Positions 24,001-35,512 of a DNA stretch of 64,000 nt are shown one piece after another. The stretch's first letter is position 1. Each line of letters starts with the position of its first letter. Made by a program: the position numbers and the translations under genes. This DNA is from Mycoplasma tullyi (lineage in GTDB: Bacteria; Bacillota_I; Bacilli_A; Mycoplasmatales; Mycoplasmoidaceae). The stretch spans positions 1 to 64,000 of the forward strand of contig NZ_CP059674.1 of assembly GCF_014068355.1 (NCBI RefSeq). Reading direction: 5' to 3'. Below the pieces are notes generated by a model that was given only the letters and a program-made list of their open reading frames with translations, had not been told where the DNA came from and did no database searches.

Positions 24001-25157
24001 TTGATACTAACAACAAAGTTATTAACCAAGAATTGTTTGCTAAAACTGATGAAAACCCGTTAATTATTAACGAATACGTTGCCAAAAACAACAACTGAAA
24101 AGTTGGTGACACAATCGATTTCACGATTACTAATCGTGTTGATCGAATTTCGGATAAATTAAATATTATCAACCACGAAGAATATTTAAAAAACCAAAAA
24201 GTTAAGTTTAAGATAATTGGAATTTCAAATGCAGCCAGAGACAACGATCTATACACATCTTATGATTTAGCCAACAAACTTCTAGGTTTTAGTGATTTCG
24301 AAATAGAACACAAATTACCATTCAATGGTTACTACTCAGATGATTTAGATGCTTTTGAACGATCAACTCCTTTATTCTCAGAATCGGGTTTATTACCTTC
24401 AACATCTAACTTCTCAGTTGATAATAAACAATTACAAAAGATCATTCGTAATAGTGTTCTTAATTTCCAATCTACACGTAAATTAGCTAATCCCTATGAT
24501 CAATTATCTAGTACAAGACAAGCTTATGTTGATGACTATAAAGCTTTATTAGTAGCACTAGGTGATGTTAAAAATCTTAATGATAATTCGAACAACTATC
24601 AACAATGAACTGAACTAAAAGCAGATGATTCATCTGTTGGGGATTACATTAAAAAACTAGTGAGTGTGTATGGTGCATTACCATACAACACGATGATTAA
24701 CTTCTTATATAATAGTAGTTCTAATCGTACAATCTTTGAGAATATCTCAAAGACATCATTAACGATTCAAAATGTGATTGTTGCCATGATCGTACCAATC
24801 GTAACCTTGATCGTAATCTTGATCTCAAATATGTTGATTGATGAATTAAAAAAGATTGCGATCAGAATGAAAGCATTAGGCTTTTCTGATCGTGCCATCA
24901 TCTTTTCATTCTTATCAATTTATATTCCGGTATTTATCTTTGGGTTATTGGTTGGTGGACCGTTATCGTTAATCTTGGTTAACATTTATAATTTAATCAT
25001 TTTAAAATCAGCTTCAATTGCAATATTCACCACGATTAGCATCTTCCATGTATTAGGAGCACTAACTGGTGTTATGGGGATCTTCTCAATCTCATTCTTC
25101 TCAAACTGATACACATTAAGAAGAATGAAGATCGCTCAAGAGATTAAGAATTATTAA
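21066..25157 (+). CDS. Large ABC transporter permease with FtsX-like domains
   Basis: A 1363-residue membrane protein. An N-terminal membrane segment is followed by a long extracellular region (about 40-500), a three-segment FtsX-like block near residues 510-640, another membrane segment around 680-710, a second large extracellular region to about 1230, and a final three-segment block to the C-terminus. This is the MacB/LolE-type layout used for lipoprotein or peptide handling. The start is GTG at 21066; an in-frame TAA ends right before it. The stop overlaps the ATPase gene's ATG (TAATG). I recall a similar pair in M. genitalium, MG_468/MG_467. In-frame TGA codons are Trp. Confidence 0.85.
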
Positions 25158-26659
25158 TGAATGCTATGTCGAATTTTGAGTTAACTAAACAGATAGAACA
25201 AGTAAAGATTGCCAATGATCTAGATTATCTTGTTCTAGATTGAGAACAACCTACAGTTAATTTTGTTAATAACTTTGGTGAGTTTAATAGTATCTATAAC
25301 TCGTATATTAACAATGTGATTTATCACATGCGTCAAAAGACAGAAGCAGTTTCTTTATTAAGACCTAATTTTCGAATCCAAGTTAATAACTTTTGTAATA
25401 ACTTGCTTTATTTAAAGCAAACACTAGATAATACTTATGGTAAGATGTTTGCTTATGAAAATTATCAAACCAAACAAAGACAATATTTAGTTAAGAAATT
25501 CATTGATCACGTTAATGAGCTAAGTAATCAATTAATTTATCACATTAATGATTTTATCTTTGAACTTAAGCAAAAGAAAAGATCGGTTGAAAGGAAACCA
25601 TTTGTTAGAAGTATGCAAGAATACGAAGCGATTCTTAAACAAGAATCGCTTGCAATTATTGAATACTTCAAGAAGTTAGAGAATAATATTTCAGACGATA
25701 GTTATCTAGATTCTAGTTGGATTAAAAAGACCGAAGTTTCAATTAAGCAAAGAGAAGCTAAGATTAAAGACTTTTTTAAAGTCTTACATTTAAAGAACTT
25801 TGCAAAAGTTAAGTTATCAAATATCTATAAAAAGATCGATAAGTTTAAGCAAAATTTAGAAACTGCGTTTTGAAATCTAGAGGTTAGTAAAGTTGAGATC
25901 TTAAATAAACCTCATAAGATTAAACAAACCAACCCGATTAACCCTGGGTTTGTTATTGATCTTAGAGGTGTGACGAAATATTACTCTAATGGAGTGACGA
26001 CTACCAAAGTTTTAAAAAATGTGAACTTGCAAATTCCGTGAGGGGAGTTTGTTGTGATCTTAGGTCCGTCTGGTAGTGGTAAAACAACCTTATTAAATAT
26101 TATCTCGGGAATGGACCGCGCAAGTAGTGGGATTACTTTTGTTGCCAACAAAAATTTAATTGGGTTGTCTGATACCCAATTAACCAAATTTAGACAAGAT
26201 AATATCGGTTATATTTTCCAACAATATGGGTTGTTGCCAAACTTAAACGTTAAAGAAAATATTGAAGTAGGGGCATACTTGCAACGCGATGCTTCTAAAC
26301 GTAAAGATATTGACGAATTATTAAAAAGCATCGGGATGTACGAACAACGCAATAAGTTGCCTACTGAACTTTCAGGGGGGCAACAACAACGTGTTTCGAT
26401 TGCAAGAGCGATTGCTAAAAACCCAACCGTTATCTTTGGAGATGAACCTACAGGTGCATTAGATGGTGAAATGACTCAAGTTGTTCTAGAAGAATTCGTA
26501 GAAATTAATAGAAAAAATAGAACAACATTAATTATTGTTACTCATAACCCATTGATAGCTGATATAGCAACAATGGTGATAAGAGTGGGTGATGGAACGA
26601 TTAAATCAGTTACTCGAAACGAAAACCCGAAATCGGTTAAAGAGATAGAATGGGATTAG
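25157..26659 (+). CDS. ABC transporter ATP-binding protein with long helical N-terminal domain
   Basis: A 500-residue ATPase. The C-terminal part (from about 257) is a MacB/LolD-type ABC domain: Walker A GPSGSGKT, Q-loop IFQQYGLLPN, signature LSGGQQQR, Walker B VIFGDEPTGALD and switch His in VTHNP. Before it lies a roughly 255-residue, Lys/Glu/Asn-rich, mostly helical region (FKKLENN, IKQREAKIKDF) with no family I recognise. It is coupled to the permease gene by a one-base overlap, so both act together. The extra domain could contact the cell interior or regulate ATP use. Confidence 0.87.
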
Positions 26660-26721
26660 TTCATGAGTCGTTAATATTGAAATAATATTAATTGATCTAT
26701 TGAATTAATAAGAATTTCACC

Positions 26722-26772
26722 TAACCTTAAAATGATATTTTAAGATACGTTTTCTTGCTAGGTTATCTTTTT
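26722..26772 (+). terminator. Terminator after the FtsX/ABC operon
   Basis: Outer stem TAACCT (26722-26727) with AGGTTA (26760-26765), enclosing an inner hairpin CTTAAAAT/ATTTTAAG, followed by TCTTTTT. The rest of the 26660-26986 gap is AT-rich with no gene seen. Confidence 0.55.
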
Positions 26773-26986
26773 AAATATTATTATTACTAAACTTAGATTT
26801 TAAAAGTTAGGAGGGTATTAAACTATTGTTAATTAAATTTAGGGGTGATTAAAAAAATTATTCTTCTTTTTAATTACTTCGCACAATATATTTAATAAGT
26901 AAGAGTTGAGCAAGGACCTAAATTTATAAAGTAAATTAAACTAAATAAACTTTTTATATTGATAATAGTTATATTCAAATAATTAT

Positions 26987-28060
26987 ATGAACTCTTTTAA
27001 TAAGAAAAGAACGATTGCAAAGATATGTGGATCAGTATTCACATTTGTGATTCCAGCAATGGTTTTAAGTAGTTGTACTGGGCTTAGTTTAGTACAACAA
27101 AACTTTTCAGACATTAACGGGACAAACAATCGCCGTTCAAACAATAGAATTAATAATCAAAATTCAAATCGCTCTAGTTTACCAGGAGTAACAGATCCTA
27201 GTGTTATTGGTCAACCTGACAATCAAGATAATCCAACTCAACACGAAGATAGTAATCCGCTTTCTTCAAGTAAACCGATTATTAATTCTTCAGAACAAGG
27301 TAGACCAGTTCGAATAATCCCAAGTGGTTCTAGTGATCAAGGAAATATTGCAACTACAACTAGTTCAAGACCGTTTGCTAGTCAACCTAGTAACGAACAA
27401 ATCCCAAGACCTTTCTCTACGATAAGAATATCTAGTAATGATCTAACAAATACTGGTTTATTAGGGGCTGACAGTTCTGATGTAGTAATTAATTTAGCAA
27501 ACAATAACATTACATTAGGAAGCACAATTAAGAACTACTTCAGTACTTCATTACAAACAGTAAAGTTATTAGAAATCTTTACTAATGGTAGAGGAAGTTA
27601 TAATCCAAACTTCATTTTTACAGATAAAAAACCTTCTGACTGAAAAACATACGCAGATAGCAATTCTTTCTATGTAAGTAATGGGACAAGAGGTCAAAAA
27701 GCTGTAACAGTGCTTAACTTTATATTTAACAGTATTGAATACACTAAGATTAACAATTTAATCACTGTTAACAATTTAAAACCAAATGTTGTAACTAGAA
27801 CTGCTGATTCAAACGCTGATTTAGTGTTATTCTCTTCACACGTTTCAGACAACTCTTTAATCAACAATAGTTTCTTACAGTTTAACGTTGTAACAAGTAA
27901 TAACAAATTACCATTCACGCTAGATTTAAAAGAACATTCAATTACTTTTGATAATTTAACTTTAGAAAAACGAGTTTATTTAGATAAAAACAGATCTTCA
28001 GATACAGTTAGAAACTGAATCGTGTCATTAGGTAAATTTACTGTTTACAACGCCTTCTAA
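26987..28060 (+). CDS. Predicted lipoprotein, family not recognised
   Basis: A 357-residue protein with a signal segment ending VLSSC (Cys30), then an Asn/Ser/Gln-rich low-complexity region to about residue 140, then a domain of about 215 residues with alternating hydrophobic strands (SDVVINLANNNITLG, YTKINNLITVNN). I recognise no enzyme motif. Surface exposure is likely. TGA at about 27641 and 28016 are Trp. No Shine-Dalgarno; AT-rich -10 candidates (GATAAT at 26961, TATATT at 26970) lie very close to the ATG. It stands alone in its own transcription unit. Confidence 0.75.
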
Positions 28061-28191
28061 CTGGTTTAAAATTTTACTTATCATTTAGTCTATATCCAAT
28101 AAAAACCAACTACACTCAGCTAAAATATATTTTCATTTAAATACCACTAACCCTAATAGTGCGTAGAAACTTAAATGATAATTTAATATTT

Positions 28192-28197
28192 TATAAT
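28192..28197 (+). promoter_or_regulatory. -10 box of ispF-hpt
   Basis: TATAAT at 28192-28197, 15 nt before the ispF ATG. The 152-bp gap upstream (28061-28191) holds no gene that I can see. Confidence 0.5.
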
Positions 28198-28212
28198 TTT
28201 CATTAATTACAT

Positions 28213-28680
28213 ATGAATATTAGAATAGGCCAAGGCTTTGATAGCCACAAACTAAAAACTAAAAAAAACAGTGAAGTTTTTTTAGGTGGAATACCAGTAA
28301 AGTCTGATCAACAAGTAATTGCTAATTCAGACGGAGATGTAGTGCTTCACGCATTAAGTGATGCTGTTTTAGGGTGTGGTTCCTTTGGTGATATCGGTAT
28401 GTATTTTGATGAAAACGATCTGTCTAATAAAGGATTAGATTCTAAAACGATCTTGAATTACTGCTTAAAGTTAATTAAAAAACTTAAGCTAGAATTTGTT
28501 AATATCGATTTAACAATCTTTGCTCAAGATATTAGAATCGATCCAATCAGATTGGAAATCAAAAGTTCTTTAATGAAATTAACAGGTTGTAACAATGTTA
28601 ATGTCAAAGCTAAAAGCTATGAAGAACCTAAAAACGAAATTGCGTGTTCATGTGTAGTTCTAATGAATACTAATAAGTAA
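28213..28680 (+). CDS. ispF: 2-C-methyl-D-erythritol 2,4-cyclodiphosphate synthase
   Basis: A 155-residue MEP-pathway enzyme that forms the cyclic diphosphate from CDP-methylerythritol phosphate. RIGQGFDSH gives metal ligands Asp10 and His12, and SDGDVVLHALSDAVLG the signature and third ligand. The C-terminal KAKSYEE and ACSCVVL fit the family. Length is normal. With ispE at 7695 it shows that at least part of the MEP pathway is present. hpt starts 7 nt after the stop. Confidence 0.95.
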   Translation: MNIRIGQGFDSHKLKTKKNSEVFLGGIPVKSDQQVIANSDGDVVLHALSDAVLGCGSFGDIGMYFDENDLSNKGLDSKTILNYCLKLIKKLKLEFVNIDLTIFAQDIRIDPIRLEIKSSLMKLTGCNNVNVKAKSYEEPKNEIACSCVVLMNTNK

Positions 28681-28687
28681 AACAATT

Positions 28688-29233
28688 ATGGCTAAATTAA
28701 ACTACACGATTGAAAAAATTCTAATAACTAACGAACAGATTAATGAAGCAACAGTTAAAGCTGCTGACTGAATTAATCAAACTTATAAAGATGATGAAAT
28801 CATTATGGTAGGGATCTTAAAAGGATGTATTCCTTTTATTGGAAAAATCATCGATAAGATCGAATGCGAAATGATTTTAGACTTTATGACCTTAAGTTCA
28901 TTTAAGGGTGAGACTAAATCACAAGGTACTCCTAAGATTGTTATGGACTTAGCGTACGACGTTGCGGGAAAAAACGTTTTGTTAGTAGAAGATATCATCG
29001 ATAGTGGTAACACCATTAAGATTGTTTTAGATCTACTAAAACAAAGAGGCGCCAAATCGGTTAGATTACTAACCTTATTAGATAAACCTTCAGGTCGTGA
29101 AGTGGATGTTAAAGCAGACTACGTTTGTTTTGAAGTTCCACACGGTTTTTTAGTAGGTTTTGGTCTCGATTACAAGGACAAATTAAGAAACTTACCTTAC
29201 GTTGCGCATATGGCGCTAAATGACAAAAAATAA
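28688..29233 (+). CDS. hpt: Hypoxanthine phosphoribosyltransferase
   Basis: A 181-residue purine salvage enzyme joining hypoxanthine or guanine to PRPP. The PRPP-binding loop LLVEDIIDSGNT and the flexible-loop region around SSFKGET are clear, as is PHGFLVGFGLDY near the C-terminus. Purine salvage is essential in mycoplasmas, which cannot make purines. It sits between ispF and ftsH. TGA at about 28768 is Trp. Confidence 0.94.
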
Positions 29234-29244
29234 GATTTATAAAA

Positions 29245-29250
29245 TATAAT
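29245..29250 (+). promoter_or_regulatory. -10 box just before ftsH
   Basis: TATAAT at 29245-29250 ends 8 nt before the ftsH ATG at 29259, so the transcript would be leaderless or nearly so. No Shine-Dalgarno precedes the ATG. Confidence 0.45.
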
Positions 29251-29258
29251 TATTTAAT

Positions 29259-31565
29259 ATGTCGAACACATCTAATTTTAACGAGCGGGTGACTGAAAAC
29301 GCCAAGCCGCCCAAAAATGTTAAGTCGATTATTTGAAAAACAATAGGAATTATCATAGTGATGGCAATCATCATTGGTTTAATTCTTTTTTATGTTTTAC
29401 CAAGAAATACGATTGCCAACATTTCAAATATTCAATACGTTGATGGAAATTTAGTGGCAACTGCCAACATCAATGGTAGAAACGGTAGATTTATCCTAGA
29501 TCTGCAAAACTCGACTTATCAGACGAGTTATACATCTGGATTATCATTATCGATTAGTGTCTTTTTAAGAAACTTAAATAATGCTAATGGTCAATCTTTC
29601 TTTGTTTCATTAATTAGACCGGCAACTTCATCAACTAATGATGCAGTGTTTAATATTGCTAACCTATCAATTAACCAAACCAGAGGAGTAGCTACATTAG
29701 TTACTGAAGGTGGATCATTCAGTGCTGTATTAACTAGCACTGTAACAGCTTTACCACTAGCTGGTCAAAAATTCTTACCAGCTAATTTCAATATTGATAC
29801 TGCAAGTCTTAATGACTACCGACCCGCTGGTGCAATTAATGGTATTCAAAGATTATTAGCAGTAGGTAATGTTCGATTACCAGATCAAAGCGCTGCAATC
29901 TTAACTCAATTCTTAGCAAGCATTATTCCATTTGTAATTCTGATTGTAATCTACATCGTGATTGCAAGAAGATTTAGTAGAACAATGGGTGCTGGTGGTG
30001 CAATTGGTGAAGATGGCGAAAATGTCTTTACAATTGGTAAATCTCAAGCTAAGTTAGCTAAGTCAACTTTCAAATTTACTGATGTTGCTGGGATTGAAGA
30101 AGAAAAGAGTGAATTAATCGAATTAGTTGACTACTTAAAACGCCCTGGAAAATATGTTCAAATGGGTGCAAGAACACCTAGAGGTGTAGTTTTATATGGA
30201 CCTCCAGGAACTGGTAAAACCTTATTAGCTAAAGCAGTAGCTGGTGAAGCTGGTGTACCATTCTTCCAAGTAACTGGTTCTGCATTTGAAGATATGTTAG
30301 TAGGGGTGGGTGCTAAGAGAGTTAGAAACCTATTTGCTAAAGCTAAAAAAGCTGCTCCTTGTATTATCTTTATTGATGAAATTGATTCAGTTGGTTCTAA
30401 ACGTGGTAAGTATGAGATCTCTGCTGGTTCAGCTACTGATCAAACACTTAACCAATTGTTAGCTGAAATGGATGGTTTTAGTACCAGAACTGGAATCATT
30501 GTAATGGCAGCAACTAACCGATTAGATGTATTAGATGATGCACTATTACGTCCAGGAAGATTTGATAGACACATTCAAGTTAATCTTCCAGATATTAAAG
30601 AACGTGAAGCAATCTTAAAAATTCACTCTAAAAATAAGAATATTTCTTCTAAAGTGAATCTAATGGATATTGCTAGAAGAACACCAGGATTCAGCGGTGC
30701 TCAACTTGAAAACGTACTAAACGAAGCTACTTTATTAGCAGTAAGAGCTGATCGTACAAGTATCTCATTATCTGATATTGATGAAGCAATTGACCGTGTT
30801 ATTGCTGGTCCTGCTAAAAAATCAAGAGTAATTAGTGACTTTGAAAAAAATCAAGTTGCTCACCACGAAGCTGGTCACGCTTTAGTAGGTTTACACCTAA
30901 AAGGTGCTGATGAAGTTCAAAAGATTACGATTATTCCTCGTGGACAAGCTGGTGGTTATACTTTATCAACTCCTAAAGATGCTGAACTTAACTTAAAGAA
31001 AAAATCAGATTTATTAAACATGATTGCAGGTGCACTAGGTGGAAGAGCATCTGAAGAATTATTCTTTGGTAAAGATGCAATTTCAACAGGGGCATCTAAT
31101 GACTTCTATAAAGCAACCAATATTGCTAAAACAATGGTTACCCAACTGGGGATGTCTGATTTAGGAATTACTCAATTCTTACCATCTGAAGGCGGAATCA
31201 ACCCTAATGCTCGTTACTACTCAGAAAACACTGCACAAAAAATTGATCAAGAGATTGCTAAGATCTTAGAAGAACAATACAAAGTTGCTTACAAGATCAT
31301 TAATGACAATCAAAATGAATTAAAACTAATTGTTGAAGCATTATTAATTCAAGAAACAATTGTTAAGAATGATATTGACTACATTCACGAACACTTGAAA
31401 CTACCTGAAGCAATTATCAAACTAAAAGAAGAACAAGCTAAAGAAAAGGCTGCAGCTCAAAAAGAAGAAGAAGCTGAAAAAGCTAAAGAAGAAAAATCTG
31501 ATTCTTCTCAACCTAAAGAAGAATCTAAAGAAGAATCTTCAACTAGTGCAGCTGACTCTAATTAA
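29259..31565 (+). CDS. ftsH: ATP-dependent zinc metalloprotease FtsH
   Basis: A 768-residue membrane AAA+ protease that degrades misfolded membrane and some soluble proteins. Two membrane segments (about 24-47 and 215-237) flank an extracellular domain that is longer than the bacterial norm. The AAA+ domain has GPPGTGKT at 314-321, IIFIDEID and the SRH region RPGRFDRH. The zinc site HEAGH is at 536-540. The C-terminal tail is Lys/Glu/Ser-rich and probably disordered. TGA at 29334 is Trp. Confidence 0.97.
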
Positions 31566-31576
31566 TTGTTATCATT

Positions 31577-31606
31577 AAACAGATTAGTTAACTAATCTGT
31601 TTTTTT
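31577..31606 (+). terminator. Terminator of ftsH
   Basis: A perfect 26-bp palindrome (arms 31577-31589 and 31590-31602, core AGTTAACT) with the T-run continuing to 31606. It is 12 nt after the ftsH stop. Confidence 0.85.
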
Positions 31607-31624
31607 ATCTTGAACCAACACAAA

Positions 31625-32248
31625 ATGGAAAATAGATCTGCTTTTATAAATCTATTAATTCGAATAATTGATAATTTCACTTATTCAGAACAGTTTTTAA
31701 ATTTGATCGACAAGAAAGGATCAAATGGAGATTTTGTTGATTCATTAACACCTTTTATTAATAAGATCTCACAGTTTGCTAACCGCGAAGATAATCGGAT
31801 TAGTTTTTATAATTCTTTAAAACTCATAGCTTTATATATTAAAGAAACTGTCAAAACAACTTTGGGATCAATTTTATACGATCTAACCCATCAAGCAGCA
31901 CATTATTTGAATGAAAATAAATGAAATCGTAATCACGTAATCGAATGCTTTTATCGTGCTTTATTAGATTGCAAAAACAAATATAAATTACGAATTGGGG
32001 ATAAAAGTTTTTACGACATCTTATACCCAGTTCTTAAATACCTTTATTTAAATAACGATTTATCAACTGAAGAGTTGATGGTTCAAAGTAAAAAAATTTT
32101 AGATGAAAACTTTAACAAATCATTATTATTAAAATCTAAAGTAGGTCGAGCTTCATATCATGGTAAACGTTCAATCGGAATGTATGATCCAGGAACAGTG
32201 TTTGTTTACATCATTCTTGAAGGAATAATTAAAATTTATGATCAGTAA
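31625..32248 (+). CDS. Orphan DhaL-like (dihydroxyacetone kinase L domain) protein
   Basis: A 207-residue protein resembling DhaL, the ADP-binding phosphotransfer subunit of PTS-type dihydroxyacetone kinase. Strong late motifs: IGDKSFYDILYP (family GDKTM-D-L-P) and GRASYHGKRSIGMYDPG (family GRASYLGERS-GH-DPG). Of the Mg-binding aspartates, the first (Asp29) and third (Asp36) seem kept but the second is Asn34, and the following His-Gly is Phe-Val. No dhaK or dhaM is near. I chose ATG at 31625 because it matches the E. coli DhaL N-terminus in length; TTG at 31610 is an alternative. TGA at about 31922 is Trp. The end overlaps the next gene by 11 nt. Confidence 0.72.
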
Positions 32249-33128
32249 AATTCTTAACCCAAAAGTAAGAAGAGTAATTATTATCACTGCTTGGATTTTA
32301 GCGATCATTCCATTGATCGCTACTTATTTCTTTATTAACAAACCGATAGTTTTATATAGTTTATTTTTAGGTATTTACCCGATTGTTCTAACCATCTACT
32401 TAGTTCATTATTATTGACACTTAAAAGCAAGAAATAAATTAAATGAACAATATCAATCAAAAGCAATTTTTGAAGGTTTAGAAAAAACTAAGAATATAAA
32501 AGTTGAACGAATTAAAGAACAATTTCTTTATAAAGAAACAATTAAACAGATCATTAAATCATCAGATAATGAAATTCAAAATCTTGATAAAAGATTTGAT
32601 CAACCCAACTTTTATCAAGAATATTTAATTAATGATCAAAATAAAGAATTAAGAATTAGTTGTCTTGAGTTTTGCAAATCAAAGTATCTACTTAACTATC
32701 CTTACAAATATGATTGTTACTATTGGGTTGAACTTAAAAACGTTTCAGATGCACCATTCGTTTTACTTAATAAAAAAGAAGCCCAAAACCCTGGATTTAC
32801 TAAATATTTAATAAACAAACTAAAACCTAACTTACAAGATAAATATGTCTTGTATACAAACCAAGAAAATTTTGATTTAAGTAAAGTAATTGACAACGAG
32901 ATCCTAAACGATTTATTATTTAAAAAATCCGATCTCAACATCAACCTAATTAATAAAAACAACAAGACATTTTTATTACTAGGAATGAGTTTCAACATTT
33001 TTAATCTTTATTATGGATCTGATTATTTTGACGAAACGACCTACAACCAATTAGTGATCCAAAGAGTGGAAAACATCAAGATCTTAACCGATTTATTTTA
33101 TTCGCTACGCGAATGTATAAATGATTAA
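32238..33128 (+). CDS. Two-TM membrane protein, family not recognised
   Basis: A 296-residue protein starting MISKILNP, with two adjacent membrane segments (about 12-32 and 37-57), a charged helical stretch, and a cytoplasmic or exterior domain of about 200 residues rich in Tyr, Asn and Lys. No catalytic motif stands out. It overlaps the DhaL-like gene by 11 nt, so the two are probably translated together; that is the only hint of function. One TGA at about 32415 is Trp. Confidence 0.75.
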
Positions 33129-33147
33129 TAAATAATTCATAATGGCT

Positions 33148-33153
33148 TATAAT
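33148..33153 (+). promoter_or_regulatory. -10 box of ptsH
   Basis: TATAAT at 33148-33153, about 40 nt before the ptsH ATG. Confidence 0.5.
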
Positions 33154-33192
33154 TATTAATAGTTAAATATTTAAATATACAAAAATTTCATA

Positions 33193-33459
33193 ATGAAAAG
33201 CTTTAAAGCAACAATTATTGATCCATTTGGATTACACGTTAGAACAGCTACCGTTCTATCTTCTACAATGGGTCGTTTTAAATCAAAAGTAACCCTTAAA
33301 ATCGTTGGCGGTGCAACTGCTGATGTTAAATCAATTATTAATTTAATGTCTTTAGCTGTTAAGCAAAATACAGATGTTGAATTCATCATCGAAGGTGAAG
33401 ACGAAGAACAAGCATGTGTAGAGCTTGAAAAAGCTTTAAAAGACAATAAATTAATTTAA
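33193..33459 (+). CDS. ptsH: Phosphocarrier protein HPr
   Basis: An 88-residue HPr of the sugar phosphotransferase system. The active-site His15 lies in GLHVRTAT, where most HPr proteins have GLHARPAT, so Pro18 is Thr here. The regulatory Ser is in VKSIINLM (Ser47, one later than usual), so phosphorylation by HPrK is plausible. It takes phosphate from enzyme I and gives it to EIIA domains. It stands alone, with a hairpin between it and tkt. Confidence 0.96.
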   Translation: MKSFKATIIDPFGLHVRTATVLSSTMGRFKSKVTLKIVGGATADVKSIINLMSLAVKQNTDVEFIIEGEDEEQACVELEKALKDNKLI

Positions 33460-33490
33460 TTAACTTTTAATATTTTATTTTATATATGTA

Positions 33491-33520
33491 GGATTGATTG
33501 AAAAAGAATCAATCCGTTTT
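33491..33520 (+). terminator. Hairpin between ptsH and tkt
   Basis: Perfect 9-bp stem GGATTGATT (33491-33499) and AATCAATCC (33507-33515) with a GAAAAAG loop, followed by GTTTT. It ends only 3 nt before the tkt ATG at 33524. It could end the ptsH transcript or, if tkt is co-transcribed, hide its start region. The T-run is short. Confidence 0.55.
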
Positions 33521-33523
33521 AAT

Positions 33524-35512
33524 ATGAACATACAACAACAAACGATAAACACAATTCGCGTTCTGGGAATTGAGATGATAAACAATGCTAAATCTGGACA
33601 CCCTGGCGTTGTTATGTCAGCAGCGCCAATGATGTATGCTTTGTTTCATGATCACTTAAACTATGACATAAGCGATCCCAATTATATTAATCGCGATCGA
33701 TTCATTTTAAGTGCTGGTCATGGTAGTGCTATGTTATATGCCACAATGTATGTTGCTGGGTATAAGTCACTAAGTACAAAGGATTTAAAGAATTTTAGAA
33801 AGTTTTCTTCTAAAACTCCAGGACACCCTGAATCAACAATGCTACCAGGTGTTGATTTTGGTACGGGACCACTTGGTCAAGGAGCAGCTACATCTGTTGG
33901 TTTTGCAATTGCTGAAGCTAATTTGAATGCTCGTTTTAATAAGATAATTGACCATTATACTTATTGTTTAATTGGTGATGGCGATCTTCAAGAAGGGGTA
34001 ACTCACGAAGCATTAGCAGTAGCGGGTAGATACAAACTTAATAAGTTAATCTGACTATATGATTCTAACGATGTGCAATTAGATGGTAAGGTGTCTAACT
34101 CAACTAATTTTGATGTTGAGATGTTAGTTAAATCTTATCGTTGAAACTATATCTTAATTAAAGATGGTAATGATTATCAAGCGATCTCTAATGCGATCAC
34201 TCAAGCTAAAAAATCAGACAAGCCAACCTTTATTGAAGTTAAAACTAAATTAGGTTATGCTAGTTCAGTTGAGAATACCAACAAAGCTCATGGTTCACCT
34301 TTTGGTGATGAAGAGATTAATAATATTAAAGCTAAGTTTGATTATAAGAACAAACCATTTACAGTAAGTGCTGAAGTTAAAAAGCACTTTGAATCAGCAA
34401 TTGCTCGCGGAGCTAAATCAGCAGAAGAATTTAACCAAAGATTAGCTAAAGCTAAGCCAGAACTAAAAGAAAAATTTACTACCCAAGTAAAAGAAGAAAA
34501 GGTTAATTTCCCTAAGAGTTTAATTAACGAATTCAACGTTGATCAATGTGATTCAACGCGTAATTTATTTGGTAAGGTGTTCAAAGAACTAACCAAAATT
34601 AATGACAATATTCTTGTTGTTAACTGTGATCTAGCAGCATCAACTAAAGTGGTTACTCATGATAACGCTAGATTTGATCATGGTAGTTATGGCAATCAAT
34701 TTATCGATGTTGGTGTAAGAGAATTCTTAGCAGGATGTATCGTTAATGGGATTGTTGCTCACAGAGGCTTAAAAGCTGTATCTTCAACATTTATGGCATT
34801 TAGTGATTACAACAAACCAGCTTTAAGATTGGGTGCAATCAATAAATTAAGCTCATTATACGTTTATTCGCACGACTCATTCAATGTTGGTGAAGATGGT
34901 CCGACTCACCAACCAATTGAACAACTGTCATCACTTAGATTAATTCCAGATGTTTTAGTTTATCGTCCAGCTAATTTTTACGAACTTTACATCGCACTTA
35001 AAACTGCTTTTGATAAGAAAAATCACAAGCCAGTTGTAATCTCAACTTCTAGAAGCGAATTTGATCAAATCAAGGTTAATCCAAAAGAATTTGATGATGG
35101 ATATTATTATCTAAATAAAACTAAGAGTCCTAAATTAAGATTAATCGCAACTGGTTCAGATACTGGTACTGCACTAAAGTTAGCTAAAATCTTTAGCCAA
35201 CAAAGTATCGATATTGATGTTATCTCTGTAGTTTCATTTAAAAAACTAAAAGAAAAACTAGCTGATCTTGACACTCTTAAAGAATTTAAGAAATACAAAA
35301 ACATCGTGATTGAATCAGGTGTAAGTAATATCTGGTTTGAATTTGTTAGTTTAGTGATTGGAGTTAATGATTTTGGAATTTCAGGTAATCCAAATGAAGT
35401 AGCGACCTACTTCAGTATGGATTTAGAATCATTAGTAAAATCATTAGCATCAATTCTACATAAGAATTACACACAACAAAAGATCGAACAACTAATCAAA
35501 AATGCTAATTAA
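33524..35512 (+). CDS. tkt: Transketolase
   Basis: A 662-residue thiamine-diphosphate enzyme of the non-oxidative pentose phosphate pathway, moving two-carbon units between sugar phosphates. Family marks: SGHPGVVMSAAP near the start, GHGSAMLYA, the TPP-binding GDGDLQEGVTHEA, and in the pyrimidine domain HDSFNVGEDGPTHQP. ATG at 33524 puts the SGHPG motif at the usual distance; an in-frame TTG at 33494 lies within the hairpin and is less likely. TGA at about 34052 and 34142 are Trp. The 3' end overlaps secA by 11 nt. Confidence 0.95.
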
